From CAVWQV01 sp963757115 (GTDB taxonomy: Bacteria; Pseudomonadota; Alphaproteobacteria; Acetobacterales; Acetobacteraceae): 64,000 nt of DNA. Shown here piece after piece: positions 36,306 to 45,433 of the stretch (its first letter is position 1; every line of letters begins with the position of its first letter). Position numbers and translations under genes: made by a program. The DNA is taken from contig CAVWQV010000015.1 of NCBI GenBank assembly GCA_963757115.1, positions 1 to 64,000 of the forward strand, in the 5' to 3' direction. The notes under the pieces are model-generated. The model was not told the DNA's origin and did not search any database. It saw nothing but the letters and a program-made list of their open reading frames with translations.

Positions 36306-38487
36306 TCAGATGAAGGAAACGGGATCGACGTCCACATCCACCCGCGCGCCGCGCGGCACGGGCACCTGCGCGAGCCAGGCGCGCAGGATCGGCTGCACCG
36401 CAATGTCCCGCCGTGTCTTGAGCAGCAGACGGCGGCGATGCCGGCCGCGCAACAGCGCCAAGGGCGCGGGTGCGGGGCCGAGCACCGTCACCCCGGCCCC
36501 GTGCGGTGCTGCGCGGCCGAGGTCGCGCGCGAGCGCGTCGGCCTGTTCGGCGGCATCGGCGCTGACGATCAAGGCGGCGAGCCGTCCGTAGGGCGGCCAA
36601 TGGCCGGGTCGGCGCTGCGCCGCCTCCCGGGCCATGAACGCCTGCAGGTCACCTGCCGCGAGGGCCTGCATCACGGGATGCTCCGGGCTGAATGTTTGCA
36701 GCAGCACAAGCCCCGGGGCCTCGGCCCGCCCGGCGCGGCCAGCCACTTGGTGCAGGAGCTGCACCGTCCGCTCGGCGGCGCGGAGGTCGCCGCCCGCAAG
36801 GCCGAGGTCCGCGTCCACCACGCCAACCAGCGTGAGGTGCGGGAAGTGCCAGCCCTTGGCGACGATCTGCGTTCCGATGATGAGGTCCACTGCCCGCGTT
36901 TCGACCGCATGGGCGGCGGCGGCGGCGGCATGCGGACCGGGGATCGTGTCGCTTGCCATCACCAGCCGGCGCGCGTCGGGAAAGCGCTCCGTCGCTTCCT
37001 CGGTGATGCGTTCCACGCCAGGTCCGACGGGCGTCAGGCTGTGGGCCGCACCGCAGGCCGGGCATTCGGGCGGGATCGGCACCGTGTGGCCGCAATGGTG
37101 GCACTGCAGCTGTCGGCGCACGCGATGCTCAACCAGCCACGCGGTGCAGTTCGGGCACTCCATCCGGTGGCCGCAATGGCGGCACAGCGTGAGCGGGGCG
37201 TAGCCGCGCCGGTTGAGAAACAGCATTGCCTGCTCCCCCCGGCTCAGGGTTTCGCCGACGGCCTCGATCAGCGGCGGCGAGAGAAACTTGCCGCGCTCGG
37301 GCGGCATCGCTCGCAGGTCGAGGGCACGAACCGCCGGCAAGGCAGCGCCCGCGTGCCGGGCATGCAGCGTCAGGCGCCGGTATCGGCCTGCCTCTACATT
37401 GGCGATGGTTTCGAGGCTGGGTGTGGCCGACACGAGTACCGGCGGGCGCCGCCGACAGCCGGGCGCGCACCACGGCGAGGTCGCGGGCGTGGTACACCAC
37501 CCCGTCCTCCTGCTTGAACGCCGTCTCGTGCTCCTCGTCCACCACCACGAGGCCGAGGTCGGGAAACGGCAGGAACAATGCCGAGCGCGCTCCAACCACG
37601 ACGGGGGCGTCTCCTTCGGCCACCGCCCGCCAGGTGATCCGGCGCGTGCGGGAAGACAGGTCCGAGTGCCAGACCGCAGGGGCGACGCCGAACCGGCGCC
37701 TGAACCGGTCCAGCCACTGTGAGGAAAGGGCGATCTCCGGCAGCAACACCAGCGTTTGCCGGCCGCGGCGAAGGGCGGCGGCGATCGCGTCGAAATATAC
37801 CTCCGTCTTGCCTGAGCCGGTGACACCGTCGAGCAGGGTCACCGAAAAGCCGCCGCTCTCCACCGCCTGCCCCAGCCCGGCGGCGGCGTCCGCCTGCTCG
37901 GGCGAAAGTGGCGGGCCCGGGTGATCCGGCAACGGCCGGGCGAACGGGGGAGGGTGCCCGCCTCCGGCTTGCTCCAGCATCCCGGCTTGCGCCATGCCCT
38001 TGATGACCGCGGCGCCGACGCGAGCCTCCCGGGCGAGTTCGGCCGCGGTCCGGCCACGTCCGTCCGCGAGTAGCGCGAGCACTCTCCGTCGGGCGTCGGA
38101 TAGGCGCGCGCCGGCGACGCAGGGTCGCGCGATCCAGGCCGGCGGCGGAGGCCGCGCGGGCACCACGCGGAGCGCCATTGCCATCACCGACCCCGGCGGC
38201 GACAGGGTGTATGCGGCAACCCAGTCGACAAAGCGCCGGGACGCCTCGGGGAGAGGGGGCGTGTCGATGATCGCGGCGATCGGCTTTAGCTTGTCCTCGG
38301 GCACCTGGTCGTCGCCCGCCTCGTCCCATACGACGCCGACCTCCTCGCGCCGGTTCAGCGGGACGACGACCACGTCGCCGGGGCACGGGTCGAGTTCGGG
38401 CGGCACCGTGTAGTCGAAAGGGCCGGCAAAGGGGTAGGGCAGCAGCACGGGCAACCATCGTGCTTGCTTCCGGTCGGTGCGTCTCAT
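36306..38487 (-). CDS. priA: Primosomal replication protein N' (PriA helicase), frameshifted
   Basis: PriA restarts stalled replication forks. The N-terminal DNA-binding domain (MRRTDRKQARWLPVLLPYP, FDYTVPPEL) is followed by the helicase P-loop LLDGVTGSGKTEVYF, DEEHETAFKQ and, after a frame change near 37447, VSATPSLETI and LNRRGYAPLTLC. The zinc region has CRHCGHRMECPNC and CHHCGHTVPIPPECPACG. Motifs V-VI read IGTQIVAKGWHFPHLTLVGVVDAD and HQVAGRAGRAE. One extra C in the GGCGCCCGCCGG stretch accounts for the break; the restored length of about 726 residues is normal. The priA-atpH adjacency is common in Alphaproteobacteria. Start at 38487 chosen by homology. Confidence 0.93.
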
Positions 38488-38560
38488 CCTGTAGTGTCTG
38501 CCCGCCTCGCCTTCTTCAGCCAAATTGGATCGCCCGCATGATGCCATCCGCCGCCCAGGC

Positions 38561-39205
38561 ATGACCGCCCCCATCTCGAGCCTTGGCTGCGATTCGGCTG
38601 ATGTGGCGGCTTTCCTGCGCGCCAATCCGAGCTGGCTCGCGGAGCATCCCGAGCTTTATCGCGCGCTCTCCCCGCCTTGTCGCGTACATGGCGAGGCGCT
38701 GGCCGACCACATGGCCGCCATGGTCCGGGCCGAGCGTCGGCATGCGGCCGACGCGGTGGCGCGGGCGGACCGCATCCTGGCCGCGAGCCGGGCCGCGGCG
38801 GGCCTGGCGGCGCGGGTGCACGATGCCGTGCTCGCCTTGATGCGGACGACGGACACGGCGGACTGCGTGGCGGGCGAGCTGCCGGGCCTGCTCGGCGTCG
38901 ATGCCGCCGCCTTATGCGCCGAAGGCGATCGGCCGGACGCGCGGCGGCTGCCGGACGGCGCGGTCGCGCAGCTCACCGGCGGGCGCGACGTGGTTTTCCG
39001 CGAGGCACCCGAGGATGCGGCACTCGTCCATGCGGAGGCGGCTCGGCTGGCCCGGCACGACGCGCTGGTGCGCGTGCCGGCGACGGCCCCCATGCTGCTG
39101 GCCCTAGTGGCGCGCGACCGGCCCGTGCTCGAGCCGGGCCAGGGTGCGGGCGCCCTCGCTTTCCTTGGCCGCGCAGTCGGCGTGGCACTCGCCCGGGCTG
39201 CATGA
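38561..39205 (+). CDS. DUF484 family protein
   Basis: From ATG 38561 the product is 214 residues. DUF484 features are DVAAFLRANPSWLAEHPELYRAL near the N terminus, then a coiled-coil ERRHAADAVARADRILAASR and a GAF-like C-terminal half (ALLALVARDRPVLEPGQGAGALAFLGR). It always lies just upstream of xerC and overlaps it here by 4 bases (ATGA), suggesting a role linked to the recombinase, though none is proven. The gene diverges from priA. Confidence 0.88.
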   Translation: MTAPISSLGCDSADVAAFLRANPSWLAEHPELYRALSPPCRVHGEALADHMAAMVRAERRHAADAVARADRILAASRAAAGLAARVHDAVLALMRTTDTADCVAGELPGLLGVDAAALCAEGDRPDARRLPDGAVAQLTGGRDVVFREAPEDAALVHAEAARLARHDALVRVPATAPMLLALVARDRPVLEPGQGAGALAFLGRAVGVALARAA

Positions 39206-40119
39206 CCGGCGAAACCGCACGGCTGGCCTTCCTCCAGTGGCTCGCCGCCGAGCGGCGGGCGTCCCCGGCAACCGTTGAAGCGTATGGCCGGGACCTCACA
39301 GGGTTTCTCGCCTTCCTGACGACGCATCTCGGCGGTGAGCCCGACATTGCGGCATTGAGCGGGTTGCGAGCGGCGGATTTTCGCGCCTGGCTCGCGGCGC
39401 AGGCGGGAGCGGGCCTCATCAATGCCAGCCGGGCGCGCCAGCTCTCCGCCGTCAAGAGCTTCTACCGATTTCTGGCCAAGCGTCACGGCGTCCAGAACGC
39501 GGGCCTCGCCCTGCTATCCGGGCCAAGGGTCAGCCCGCCAGTGCCGAGGGCGCTCGCCCAGGACGCGGCGCGGGCCGTCGCGCGGGATATCGGCGATCTG
39601 GCCGATCGAGCGGCGACCCAGGCGCGCGACACGGCGCTTTTCACCCTGCTTTACGGCTGCGGGCTGCGCATTGCGGAGGCGCTTTCGCTCGACGTGCGCG
39701 ACGCCCCGTTGCCGGGATCGGCCGCGGCGTTGCGAATCCGCGGCAAGGGAGGCAAGGAGCGGCTGGTTCCCGTGCTCCCCGCGGTGCGCGATGCGATCGG
39801 CGCGTGGTTGCGGCAGCATCCCCGCCCGGACCCAAGCGCGCCGTTGTTTCTCGGGGTGCGCGGTAAACGATTGGACGCGGCGGTGGCGCAACGTGTCATG
39901 CGCAACTTCCGCCGGCTGACCAGCCTGCCGGAGCACGCAACCCCGCACGCGCTTCGCCATTCATTCGCGACCCATCTGCTCGCTGGCGGCGCCGATCTGC
40001 GCTCCATTCAGGAATTGCTGGGGCACGCCAGCCTGTCGACGACGCAACGCTACACGTCGGTGGACGCGGCGCGGCTGCTCGACGTGTGGCGAAGGGCGCA
40101 CCCGCGCGCCGAAACGTAA
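39202..40119 (+). CDS. xerC: Tyrosine recombinase XerC
   Basis: The 305-residue enzyme resolves chromosome dimers at dif with XerD. It has an N-terminal core-binding domain (LAAERRASPATVEAYGRDLTGFL, RARQLSAVKSFYRFLAKR). The catalytic domain carries the full set: Arg in YGCGLRIAEALSLD, Lys in GKGGKERLVPV, HALRHSFATHLL (HxxR), LGHASLSTTQRY with the second His and the nucleophilic Tyr (YTSVD). Its start overlaps the DUF484 stop. A GC-rich hairpin follows 16 bases after the stop. Chromosomal housekeeping context argues against a phage integrase. Confidence 0.94.
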   Translation: MTGETARLAFLQWLAAERRASPATVEAYGRDLTGFLAFLTTHLGGEPDIAALSGLRAADFRAWLAAQAGAGLINASRARQLSAVKSFYRFLAKRHGVQNAGLALLSGPRVSPPVPRALAQDAARAVARDIGDLADRAATQARDTALFTLLYGCGLRIAEALSLDVRDAPLPGSAAALRIRGKGGKERLVPVLPAVRDAIGAWLRQHPRPDPSAPLFLGVRGKRLDAAVAQRVMRNFRRLTSLPEHATPHALRHSFATHLLAGGADLRSIQELLGHASLSTTQRYTSVDAARLLDVWRRAHPRAET

Positions 40120-40135
40120 CGCGCATTCGGGAAAC

Positions 40136-40165
40136 GCCCCGGGCCGATGGGGGGCGGCCCGGGGC
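40136..40165. terminator. Hairpin terminator after xerC
   Basis: GCCCCGGGCC and GGCCCGGGGC form a perfect 10-base stem around a 10-base loop, 16 bases after the xerC stop and upstream of the convergent queA end. It lacks a T-run. The remaining 168 bases to 40333 contain no gene that I can support. Confidence 0.75.
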
Positions 40166-40333
40166 TGTGCGCTGCGATGACGGTCGGGTAATCGTGCTGT
40201 CCGTTAAACGTGCTGCGGCTAATGTATTTCTGAACCTGATCTGCGTTGGCTCCGGACCGGAGCTCCGCATCGCCAACGCCCGCCTTCCATACGTTGCGCA
40301 AGCGGGCGCGGATGTGACCCGGCTCACAAATCC

Positions 40334-41407
40334 TCAGGCAAAATTCGACCGTTCCAGCAGGCACGCGTCCCCGTACGAATAGAATCGGTATCCCAACTCC
40401 ACCGCGTGTGCGTAAGCCGCCCGCATCCGTTCGGTCCCGGCGAACGCGCACACCAGCATGAACAACGTCGAGCGAGGGAGATGGAAGTTAGTGAGCAGCA
40501 GGTCCACCCCGCGGAACTGGAAGCCCGGAAGGATGAACAACTCGGTCTCGCCCCGGAAGGGATGCAGCGTGCCGTCCGGGCCAGCAGCGGTCTCGAGCAA
40601 GCGAAGGCTTGTCGTGCCGACTGCCACCACCCGGCCTCCCGCCGCGCGCGCCGCGTTGATCACGTGGGCGGCTTCTTCTGTTACTACTCCTCGCTCCGGG
40701 TGCATCCGATGCGCCTCGACCTTGGCCGTCCGAACCGGGAGGAACGTCCCCGCGCCGACATGCAGCGTTACCGTCGCTCGCCCGACGCCTTGCTGCGCGA
40801 GCGCTTGGAGCAGGGTGGGGGTGAAGTGCAGGCCGGCGGTGGGCGCGGCGACAGCGCCTTCGTTGCAGGCGAAGATCGTCTGGTAGTCGGCGGGGTCGGT
40901 GGAAGCGGGACCGTTCGGGCGCGCGATGTAGGGTGGCAGCGCCAGGGTGCCCGCGCGGCGGAGCGCTTCCGGCAGGCCGTCATCCGGGGACGCGTCTTGA
41001 TCGCGCATTGCGAAGCGGAGCAGCACTGTGCCGTTCGGTCCGAGCGCCTCGACCCTGGCGGTCAGCCCGGGGGCGCCCTCGATATCGAGCGCGTCACCGC
41101 CGCGGAGGCGGCGCGCGTTGCGGGCCAGCGCGTGCCACGCGCCGTCGGGCCGGGGGCGGTCCAACGTCAGCCCGATCCGTGCCGCGCCGCGTCGCGCCGA
41201 CAACTGGGCTGGGATCACCTTGGTATCATTGGCAACCAGGATATCTCCCGGGCGCAGTAGGTCCGGCAGGTCGCGCACGACCCGATCGGCGAGGCCCGCC
41301 GACCCGACCTGGAGCAGGCGTGCGGCGTCTCGCGGGCGGGCCGGCGACTGGGCGATCAGCGCCGGCGGCAGGTCGAAGTCGAAGGCAGTGAGATTTGTCG
41401 CGGTCAG
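40334..41407 (-). CDS. queA: S-adenosylmethionine:tRNA ribosyltransferase-isomerase
   Basis: QueA makes epoxyqueuosine in tRNA. The 357-residue product has FDFDLPPALIAQSPARPRDAARLL, LLRPGDILVANDTKVIPAQL, VAAPTAGLHFTPTLLQAL, TLHVGAGTFLPVR and LLLTNFHLPRSTLFMLV, the conserved family blocks. The frame is open further upstream, but homologous sequence starts at TATNLTAFDFDLP. The codon there (41405-41407) is CTG, overlapping the VOC-gene stop as CTGA. This is either a rare CTG start or a miscalled ATG. It converges with xerC. Confidence 0.92.
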   Translation of the reverse strand: MTATNLTAFDFDLPPALIAQSPARPRDAARLLQVGSAGLADRVVRDLPDLLRPGDILVANDTKVIPAQLSARRGAARIGLTLDRPRPDGAWHALARNARRLRGGDALDIEGAPGLTARVEALGPNGTVLLRFAMRDQDASPDDGLPEALRRAGTLALPPYIARPNGPASTDPADYQTIFACNEGAVAAPTAGLHFTPTLLQALAQQGVGRATVTLHVGAGTFLPVRTAKVEAHRMHPERGVVTEEAAHVINAARAAGGRVVAVGTTSLRLLETAAGPDGTLHPFRGETELFILPGFQFRGVDLLLTNFHLPRSTLFMLVCAFAGTERMRAAYAHAVELGYRFYSYGDACLLERSNFA

Positions 41408-41805
41408 TCCTCGAGGTAGGAGGCGACCTCGATCAGGTTGCCGTCCGGGTCGCGGCAATACACCGACTGCATCGGGCCGAGGGCGCCCAAGGTCTCGACC
41501 GGCCCGCGCTCGATTGCGACGCCGCATGCCCCGAGATGGGCGATGACCTGATCGGGCCCGACCGCGGTGATGAAGCAAAGGTCGTCGCTGCCCGGGGCGA
41601 TGGTGCGACCGGTGAACCACTGGTCCTGTTCGGTCTCCGCCGGGCGAACGTTGATCTTCTGCCCGCCGAACTTGAGCGCGGTGCGGCGCTCGGCCCCGAA
41701 ATCCTCCCGCTCCATGCCCAGCACGCGCTGATACCAGGCGGCGGTGATCTCCACGTCGCGGACGTTCAGCACAAGGTGGTCGAGGCGGTCGACGGTGAAG
41801 CGCAT
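41404..41805 (-). CDS. VOC family (glyoxalase-like) protein
   Basis: From ATG 41805 the product is 133 residues, one vicinal-oxygen-chelate domain pair. It begins MRFTVDRLDHLVLNVRDVEIT (metal His), with AAWYQRVLGMERE, TALKFGGQKINVRP and a C-terminal SVYCRDPDGNLIEVASYLED (metal Glu). It resembles virulence-associated/biphenyl-diol type VOC proteins whose substrate is unknown. It is packed between fumarase (1 base after its stop) and queA (4-base overlap). Confidence 0.87.
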   Translation of the reverse strand: MRFTVDRLDHLVLNVRDVEITAAWYQRVLGMEREDFGAERRTALKFGGQKINVRPAETEQDQWFTGRTIAPGSDDLCFITAVGPDQVIAHLGACGVAIERGPVETLGALGPMQSVYCRDPDGNLIEVASYLED

Positions 41806-41806
41806 G

Positions 41807-43453
41807 TCACTCCAGGCCTTCGTAGAAATCGTTTCCCTTATCATCGATCACGATGAACGCGGGAAATTCCTCCACCTCGATGCGCCAGACCGCCTCCATG
41901 CCGAGTTCGGGGTATTCCAGAACTTCCACCTTGCGGATGCAGTCCTGCGCAAGTCGCGCCGCCGGGCCGCCCACGCTGCCGAGATAGAACCCGCCGTGTG
42001 CGCGGCAGGCTTCGCGCACCGCGCGGGAGCGGTTGCCCTTGGCCAGCATCACCAGCGAGCCGCCCGCCGCCTGGAACGCCTGGACGTAGCTGTCCATCCG
42101 CCCGGCGGTGGTCGGGCCGAAGCTGCCGGTGGCGTAGCCGGCCGGGGTTTTGGCCGGTCCCGCGTAGTAAACCGGGTGGTCCTTGACGTAGGCGGGCAGG
42201 CCCTCGCCGCGATCGAGCCGCTCCTGCAGCTTGGCGTGAGCAATGTCGCGGGCGACCACCATGGTTCCGGTGAGCGAAAGCCGGGTTCGCACCGGATGGG
42301 CCGAAAGCTGGCGTCGGATCGCGTCCATCGGTTGGTTGAGATCGACTGCTACGGCTTCCGGGCCGACCTCCGCTTCGGTCGTCTCCGGCAGGAAGCGGGC
42401 CGGCTCGGTTTCCAGCGCTTCGAGGAACACGCCGTCCGGCGTGATCTTGGCCTTGACCTGGCGGTCGGCGCTGCAGGACACGCCGATGCCGACGGGCAGG
42501 CTCGCCCCGTGCCGGGGCAGCCGGATCACCCGGACGTCGTGGCAGAAATACTTGCCGCCAAACTGTGCCCCTATGCCGAGCGTCCGGGTCAGTTCGAGAA
42601 CCTGCCGCTCCATCTCCAGGTCCCGGATGGCGTGGCCGGCGCGGCTTCCCGTGGTGGGCAAAGTGTCGAGCCATCGCGTCGAGGCGAGTTTGACCGTCTT
42701 GGCCGTGGCTTCCGCCGAGGTGCCGCCGATGACGATTGCCAAATGGTAGGGCGGGCACGCGGAGGTGCCGAGCGTCTTGATCTTGGTTTCCAGGAACGGC
42801 AGCAGCCGCTCGGGCGACAGGATCGCGCGGGTCTGCTGGAACAGGAAGGTCTTGTTCGCCGAGCCGCCGCCTTTGGCGACGAACATCAGGTGGAACTCGT
42901 CGGCGTGATCCGGGCCGGGTGCCGCCATGATGTCGAACTGGACGGGGAGGTTGTTGCCGGTGTTCACCTCCTCGAACATCGACAGCGGCGCCATCTGCGA
43001 ATAGCGCAGGTTGCTTTCGGTGTAGGTTCGGTGGACGCCCCAGGCCAGGGCCTCCTCCTCGTTCCCCTCCACCCAAACGGCCTGGCCTTTCTTGCCGAAT
43101 ACGATGGCTGTGCCGGTGTCCTGGCACATGGGCAACACGCCCCCCGCTGCGATGTTGGCGTTCTTGAGCAGGTCGAGGGCCACGAACCGGTCGTTGGGCG
43201 AGGCTTCCGGGTCGTCAAGAATGGCGCGGAGCTGCGCCAGATGTCCGGGTCGCAGCAGATGCGAAACGTCGCGGAACGCCTGGAATGCGAGCTCCGACAA
43301 CGCTTCGGGGCGAATGCGCAGGATTGTCTCGCCGTCGCAGAGGGCGGTGCGGACCCCTTCGATCGGCAGCTTCTTCCAGGGCGTCTGGTCGGGGCCGAGC
43401 GGGAACATCGGCGCATAGGCGAACCCCGAGGGGCGCGGCAGGGAGGCGTTCAT
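41807..43453 (-). CDS. fumA: Class I fumarate hydratase (iron-sulfur)
   Basis: The 548-residue enzyme interconverts fumarate and malate in the TCA cycle. The Fe-S cysteines appear in PMCQDTGTAIVFGKKG, GVSCSADRQVKAKIT and SACPPYHLAIVIGG. Other family blocks are KGGGSANKTFLFQ, GSFGPTTAGRMDSYVQAFQ and MVLAKGNRSRAV-like VMLAKGNRSRAV. Length and frame are normal for the fused alpha-beta type. It is followed directly by the VOC gene. Confidence 0.94.
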   Translation of the reverse strand: MNASLPRPSGFAYAPMFPLGPDQTPWKKLPIEGVRTALCDGETILRIRPEALSELAFQAFRDVSHLLRPGHLAQLRAILDDPEASPNDRFVALDLLKNANIAAGGVLPMCQDTGTAIVFGKKGQAVWVEGNEEEALAWGVHRTYTESNLRYSQMAPLSMFEEVNTGNNLPVQFDIMAAPGPDHADEFHLMFVAKGGGSANKTFLFQQTRAILSPERLLPFLETKIKTLGTSACPPYHLAIVIGGTSAEATAKTVKLASTRWLDTLPTTGSRAGHAIRDLEMERQVLELTRTLGIGAQFGGKYFCHDVRVIRLPRHGASLPVGIGVSCSADRQVKAKITPDGVFLEALETEPARFLPETTEAEVGPEAVAVDLNQPMDAIRRQLSAHPVRTRLSLTGTMVVARDIAHAKLQERLDRGEGLPAYVKDHPVYYAGPAKTPAGYATGSFGPTTAGRMDSYVQAFQAAGGSLVMLAKGNRSRAVREACRAHGGFYLGSVGGPAARLAQDCIRKVEVLEYPELGMEAVWRIEVEEFPAFIVIDDKGNDFYEGLE

Positions 43454-43475
43454 TGGCGAGGTGTCCCGGCTCCGG

Positions 43476-44000
43476 TCAGCTCTTGGGCGGCGGGGTGCGG
43501 CGGCGGAACGCGTCCAGGCTGACGATCTGCGGCTCGGCGGGTGCGGCCGGGCTGTCCTCCTCGGGCTGGTCGGAGGTTTCCGTATCCGCCTCCGAGGCCG
43601 TCGCTTCGGTAGTCTGCTCGGCGACGCGGAACTGCATGCCGAAGCGGACAGCGGGGTCGGCGAAGCCGGTCACCGCCGCGAGCGGGATCACGAGGGTCGT
43701 TTCCACACCGCCGAACGACAGGCCGACGCTGAACGCGCGAGCGGCGTGGTCGAGCTTCAGGTTCCAGAACTGGTGCTGAAGGATGATCGTCATCACCTCC
43801 GGGTACTGCGCCCGGATATGTGCTGGGATCACCACGCCGGGCAGGTCAGTGCGGAAAGTGATGTAGAAGTGGTGCTCGCCGGGCAACCCGTGCTCGGCGA
43901 CGTAGCTGATCGCGCTCGCGACCACTTCGCGGAGCGCGTTATCGGTCCATTCGCCATAGGGAAGCAGGCTCTCGGCGTGCTGCGCCTCGTCCTCGGCCAT
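43476..44000 (-). CDS. sspB: SspB-type ClpXP adaptor (alpha-proteobacterial)
   Basis: The 174-residue protein resembles SspB-alpha: LPYGEWTDNALREVVASAISYVAEHGLPG, HHFYITFRTDLPGVVIPAHIRAQYPEVMTIILQHQFWNL and AFSVGLSFGGVETTLVIPLAAVTGFADPAVRFGM, the SspB fold. An acidic linker (ETSDQPEEDSPAAP) follows, and the C terminus IVSLDAFRRRTPPPKS is the probable ClpX-binding tail. It tethers ssrA-tagged proteins to ClpXP. The tmRNA gene lies immediately upstream on the same strand, so adaptor and tag source are adjacent. Confidence 0.9.
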   Translation of the reverse strand: MAEDEAQHAESLLPYGEWTDNALREVVASAISYVAEHGLPGEHHFYITFRTDLPGVVIPAHIRAQYPEVMTIILQHQFWNLKLDHAARAFSVGLSFGGVETTLVIPLAAVTGFADPAVRFGMQFRVAEQTTEATASEADTETSDQPEEDSPAAPAEPQIVSLDAFRRRTPPPKS

Positions 44001-44094
44001 GGGTCAGCTTTCAGCTTGTAGCGTCCGTTGGTCCCATAGCGCGCGGCCTTGCCGGCAGCAAATTATCCGAGCCTGGAGCGGACGCCTTGTGGAG

Positions 44095-44405
44095 CAAGTG
44101 GGGGGCTTCTGTTGCCCGGTGCCCCCCGAACCGCGCGTGTTACTGCTGGTTAAGCAGCGACCGCGAATGCCTCATGGTTGTCATTGGCATTTGTCGTACG
44201 GCCCGATAACGGCGGAACCATGCCGGGCAAAAGATGGGTCTTTACCACGCGTGTCGAGCCTGTTTCGCCCCCAACGGGAAGAGAAGCGGATCGGTCCCCC
44301 GGGAGGGAGGAAAGAACCGTCTTCGGCAGATTTGGTGGAGGCGCCGGGCACTGCCCCCGGGTCCACAACGTTTATTCCACGCACCGTTTATCGCCATAGC
44401 CGGCA
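44095..44405 (-). ncRNA. ssrA: Circularly permuted two-piece tmRNA
   Basis: On the minus strand the acceptor piece comes first, with a T-arm (GGACCCGGGGGCAGTGCCCGG region) and an acceptor end CGCCTCCACCA whose last A is at 44333. A spacer of about 60 bases follows. The natural 5' end GGGGGCGAAACAGGCTCGAC then starts at 44272. GGGGGCG pairs with CGCCTCC over 7 positions (one G-U). CACGC in the coding piece can pair with GCGTG in the acceptor piece, forming P2. The tag frame ANDNHEAFAVAA ends in TAA at 44150. A 7-base G/C hairpin at 44100-44127 may close the 3' end. Permuted ssrA is typical of Alphaproteobacteria. Outer ends are approximate. Confidence 0.92.
44150..44188 (-). other. tmRNA tag-peptide reading frame
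   Basis: Resume codon GCC at 44188, then AATGACAACCATGAG and so on to TAA, giving ANDNHEAFAVAA. The ANDN start and AVAA end match alphaproteobacterial tags recognised by SspB-alpha (N-terminal part) and ClpX (C-terminal AA). Confidence 0.92.
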
Positions 44406-44463
44406 AGCCGGCATGCCGAATATAGGCAATCGCCCAGCCGAACGGAAGATGGAGTCGCATCCG

Positions 44464-45395
44464 ATGAGCCTCACGGACGCACAGTTGGCGGATATCGCCG
44501 GGCAGCGCGGCGTTCGGCACGAAACACGCCGCCCGACGGTTGCCGCGCTGGAGGCATGCTGTTCCGGCCGATCCCGGTGCTCGATCACGGCTTCATCCGG
44601 GTGATCGACTACATGGGGGACGATGGGGCGATCGTGCAGGCGGCGCGGGTCTCCTACGGACGGGGGACCAAGCGGGTGTCGGAGGACGCCGGGCTGATCC
44701 GCTACCTGATGCGTCACCGCCACTCAACTCCGTTCGAGATGTGCGAAATCAAGTTGCACGTGAAGTTGCCGATCTTCGTCGCCCGGCAGTGGATCCGGCA
44801 CCGGATGGCGAACGTGAACGAGGACTCGGCCCGCTACTCGGTGATGGACCGGGAGTTCTACCTGCCAGCGCCGGAGCACCTGGCCGTCCAGTCGGCCACC
44901 AACCGCCAGGGCCGCGGGGCGGTGCTGGACGGGGCGGAGGCGGCGGAGGTGCTCGACCTGCTGCGGGCGGACGCCGCGCGCAACTACGACCACTATCTGC
45001 TGATGCTGAATGAGGACGAGGCGGGCGAGCCGCGCGACGCCGCACGCCAGGGTCTGGCGCGCGAGCTTGCCCGAATGAACCTGACGCTCAACGCCTATAC
45101 CCAGTGGTATTGGAAAAGCGATCTCCATAACCTGCTCGGCTTCCTTTCGCTCCGCGCCGACGCCCACGCCCAATACGAGATCCGCGCCTATGCCGAGGCG
45201 TTGTTGCCGGTCATAGAGGCATGGGTGCCGGCGGCGTATCGCGCCTTCCTCGACTACCGGCTCGGTGCGGTGACGCTTTCCGCGGGGATGCTGTCGGTCG
45301 TGCGCCGAATGCTGGCCGGCGAGGCGGTGACCCAAGAGGAGAGCGGGATTTCGAAGCGGGAGTGGGCGGAGTTGGTCGGCTCTCTAAACCCCTGA
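44464..45395 (+). CDS. thyX: Flavin-dependent thymidylate synthase, frameshifted near the N terminus
   Basis: ThyX makes dTMP from dUMP with FAD and NADPH. The main frame from 44556 has VLDHGFIRVIDYMGDDGAIVQAARVSYG, LMRHRHSTPFEMCEIKLHVK and the ThyX motif RHRMANVNEDS (RHRx7S), then QWYWKSDLHNLLGFLSLR. An upstream frame from ATG 44464 codes for MSLTDAQLADIAGQRG and RRPTVAALEA, the usual N-terminal extension of related proteins. It joins the main frame at 44551-44556 if one base is missing in GAGGCATGCTG. The restored length is about 310 residues. No thyA is seen in the window. Confidence 0.93.
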
Positions 45396-45433
45396 CTAAT
45401 CTACGCTGGGTTTCAAACGCTGGAGGAGCGGCG

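Noticed and set aside
39202..40119. Tyrosine recombinase as a mark of a mobile element
   Set aside because: DUF484-xerC order, housekeeping neighbours and absence of attachment sites or phage genes fit chromosomal XerC.
43999..44604. Protein-coding frames across 44001-44463
   Set aside because: The only supported coding part is the thyX N terminus from 44464; the rest is the tmRNA gene.
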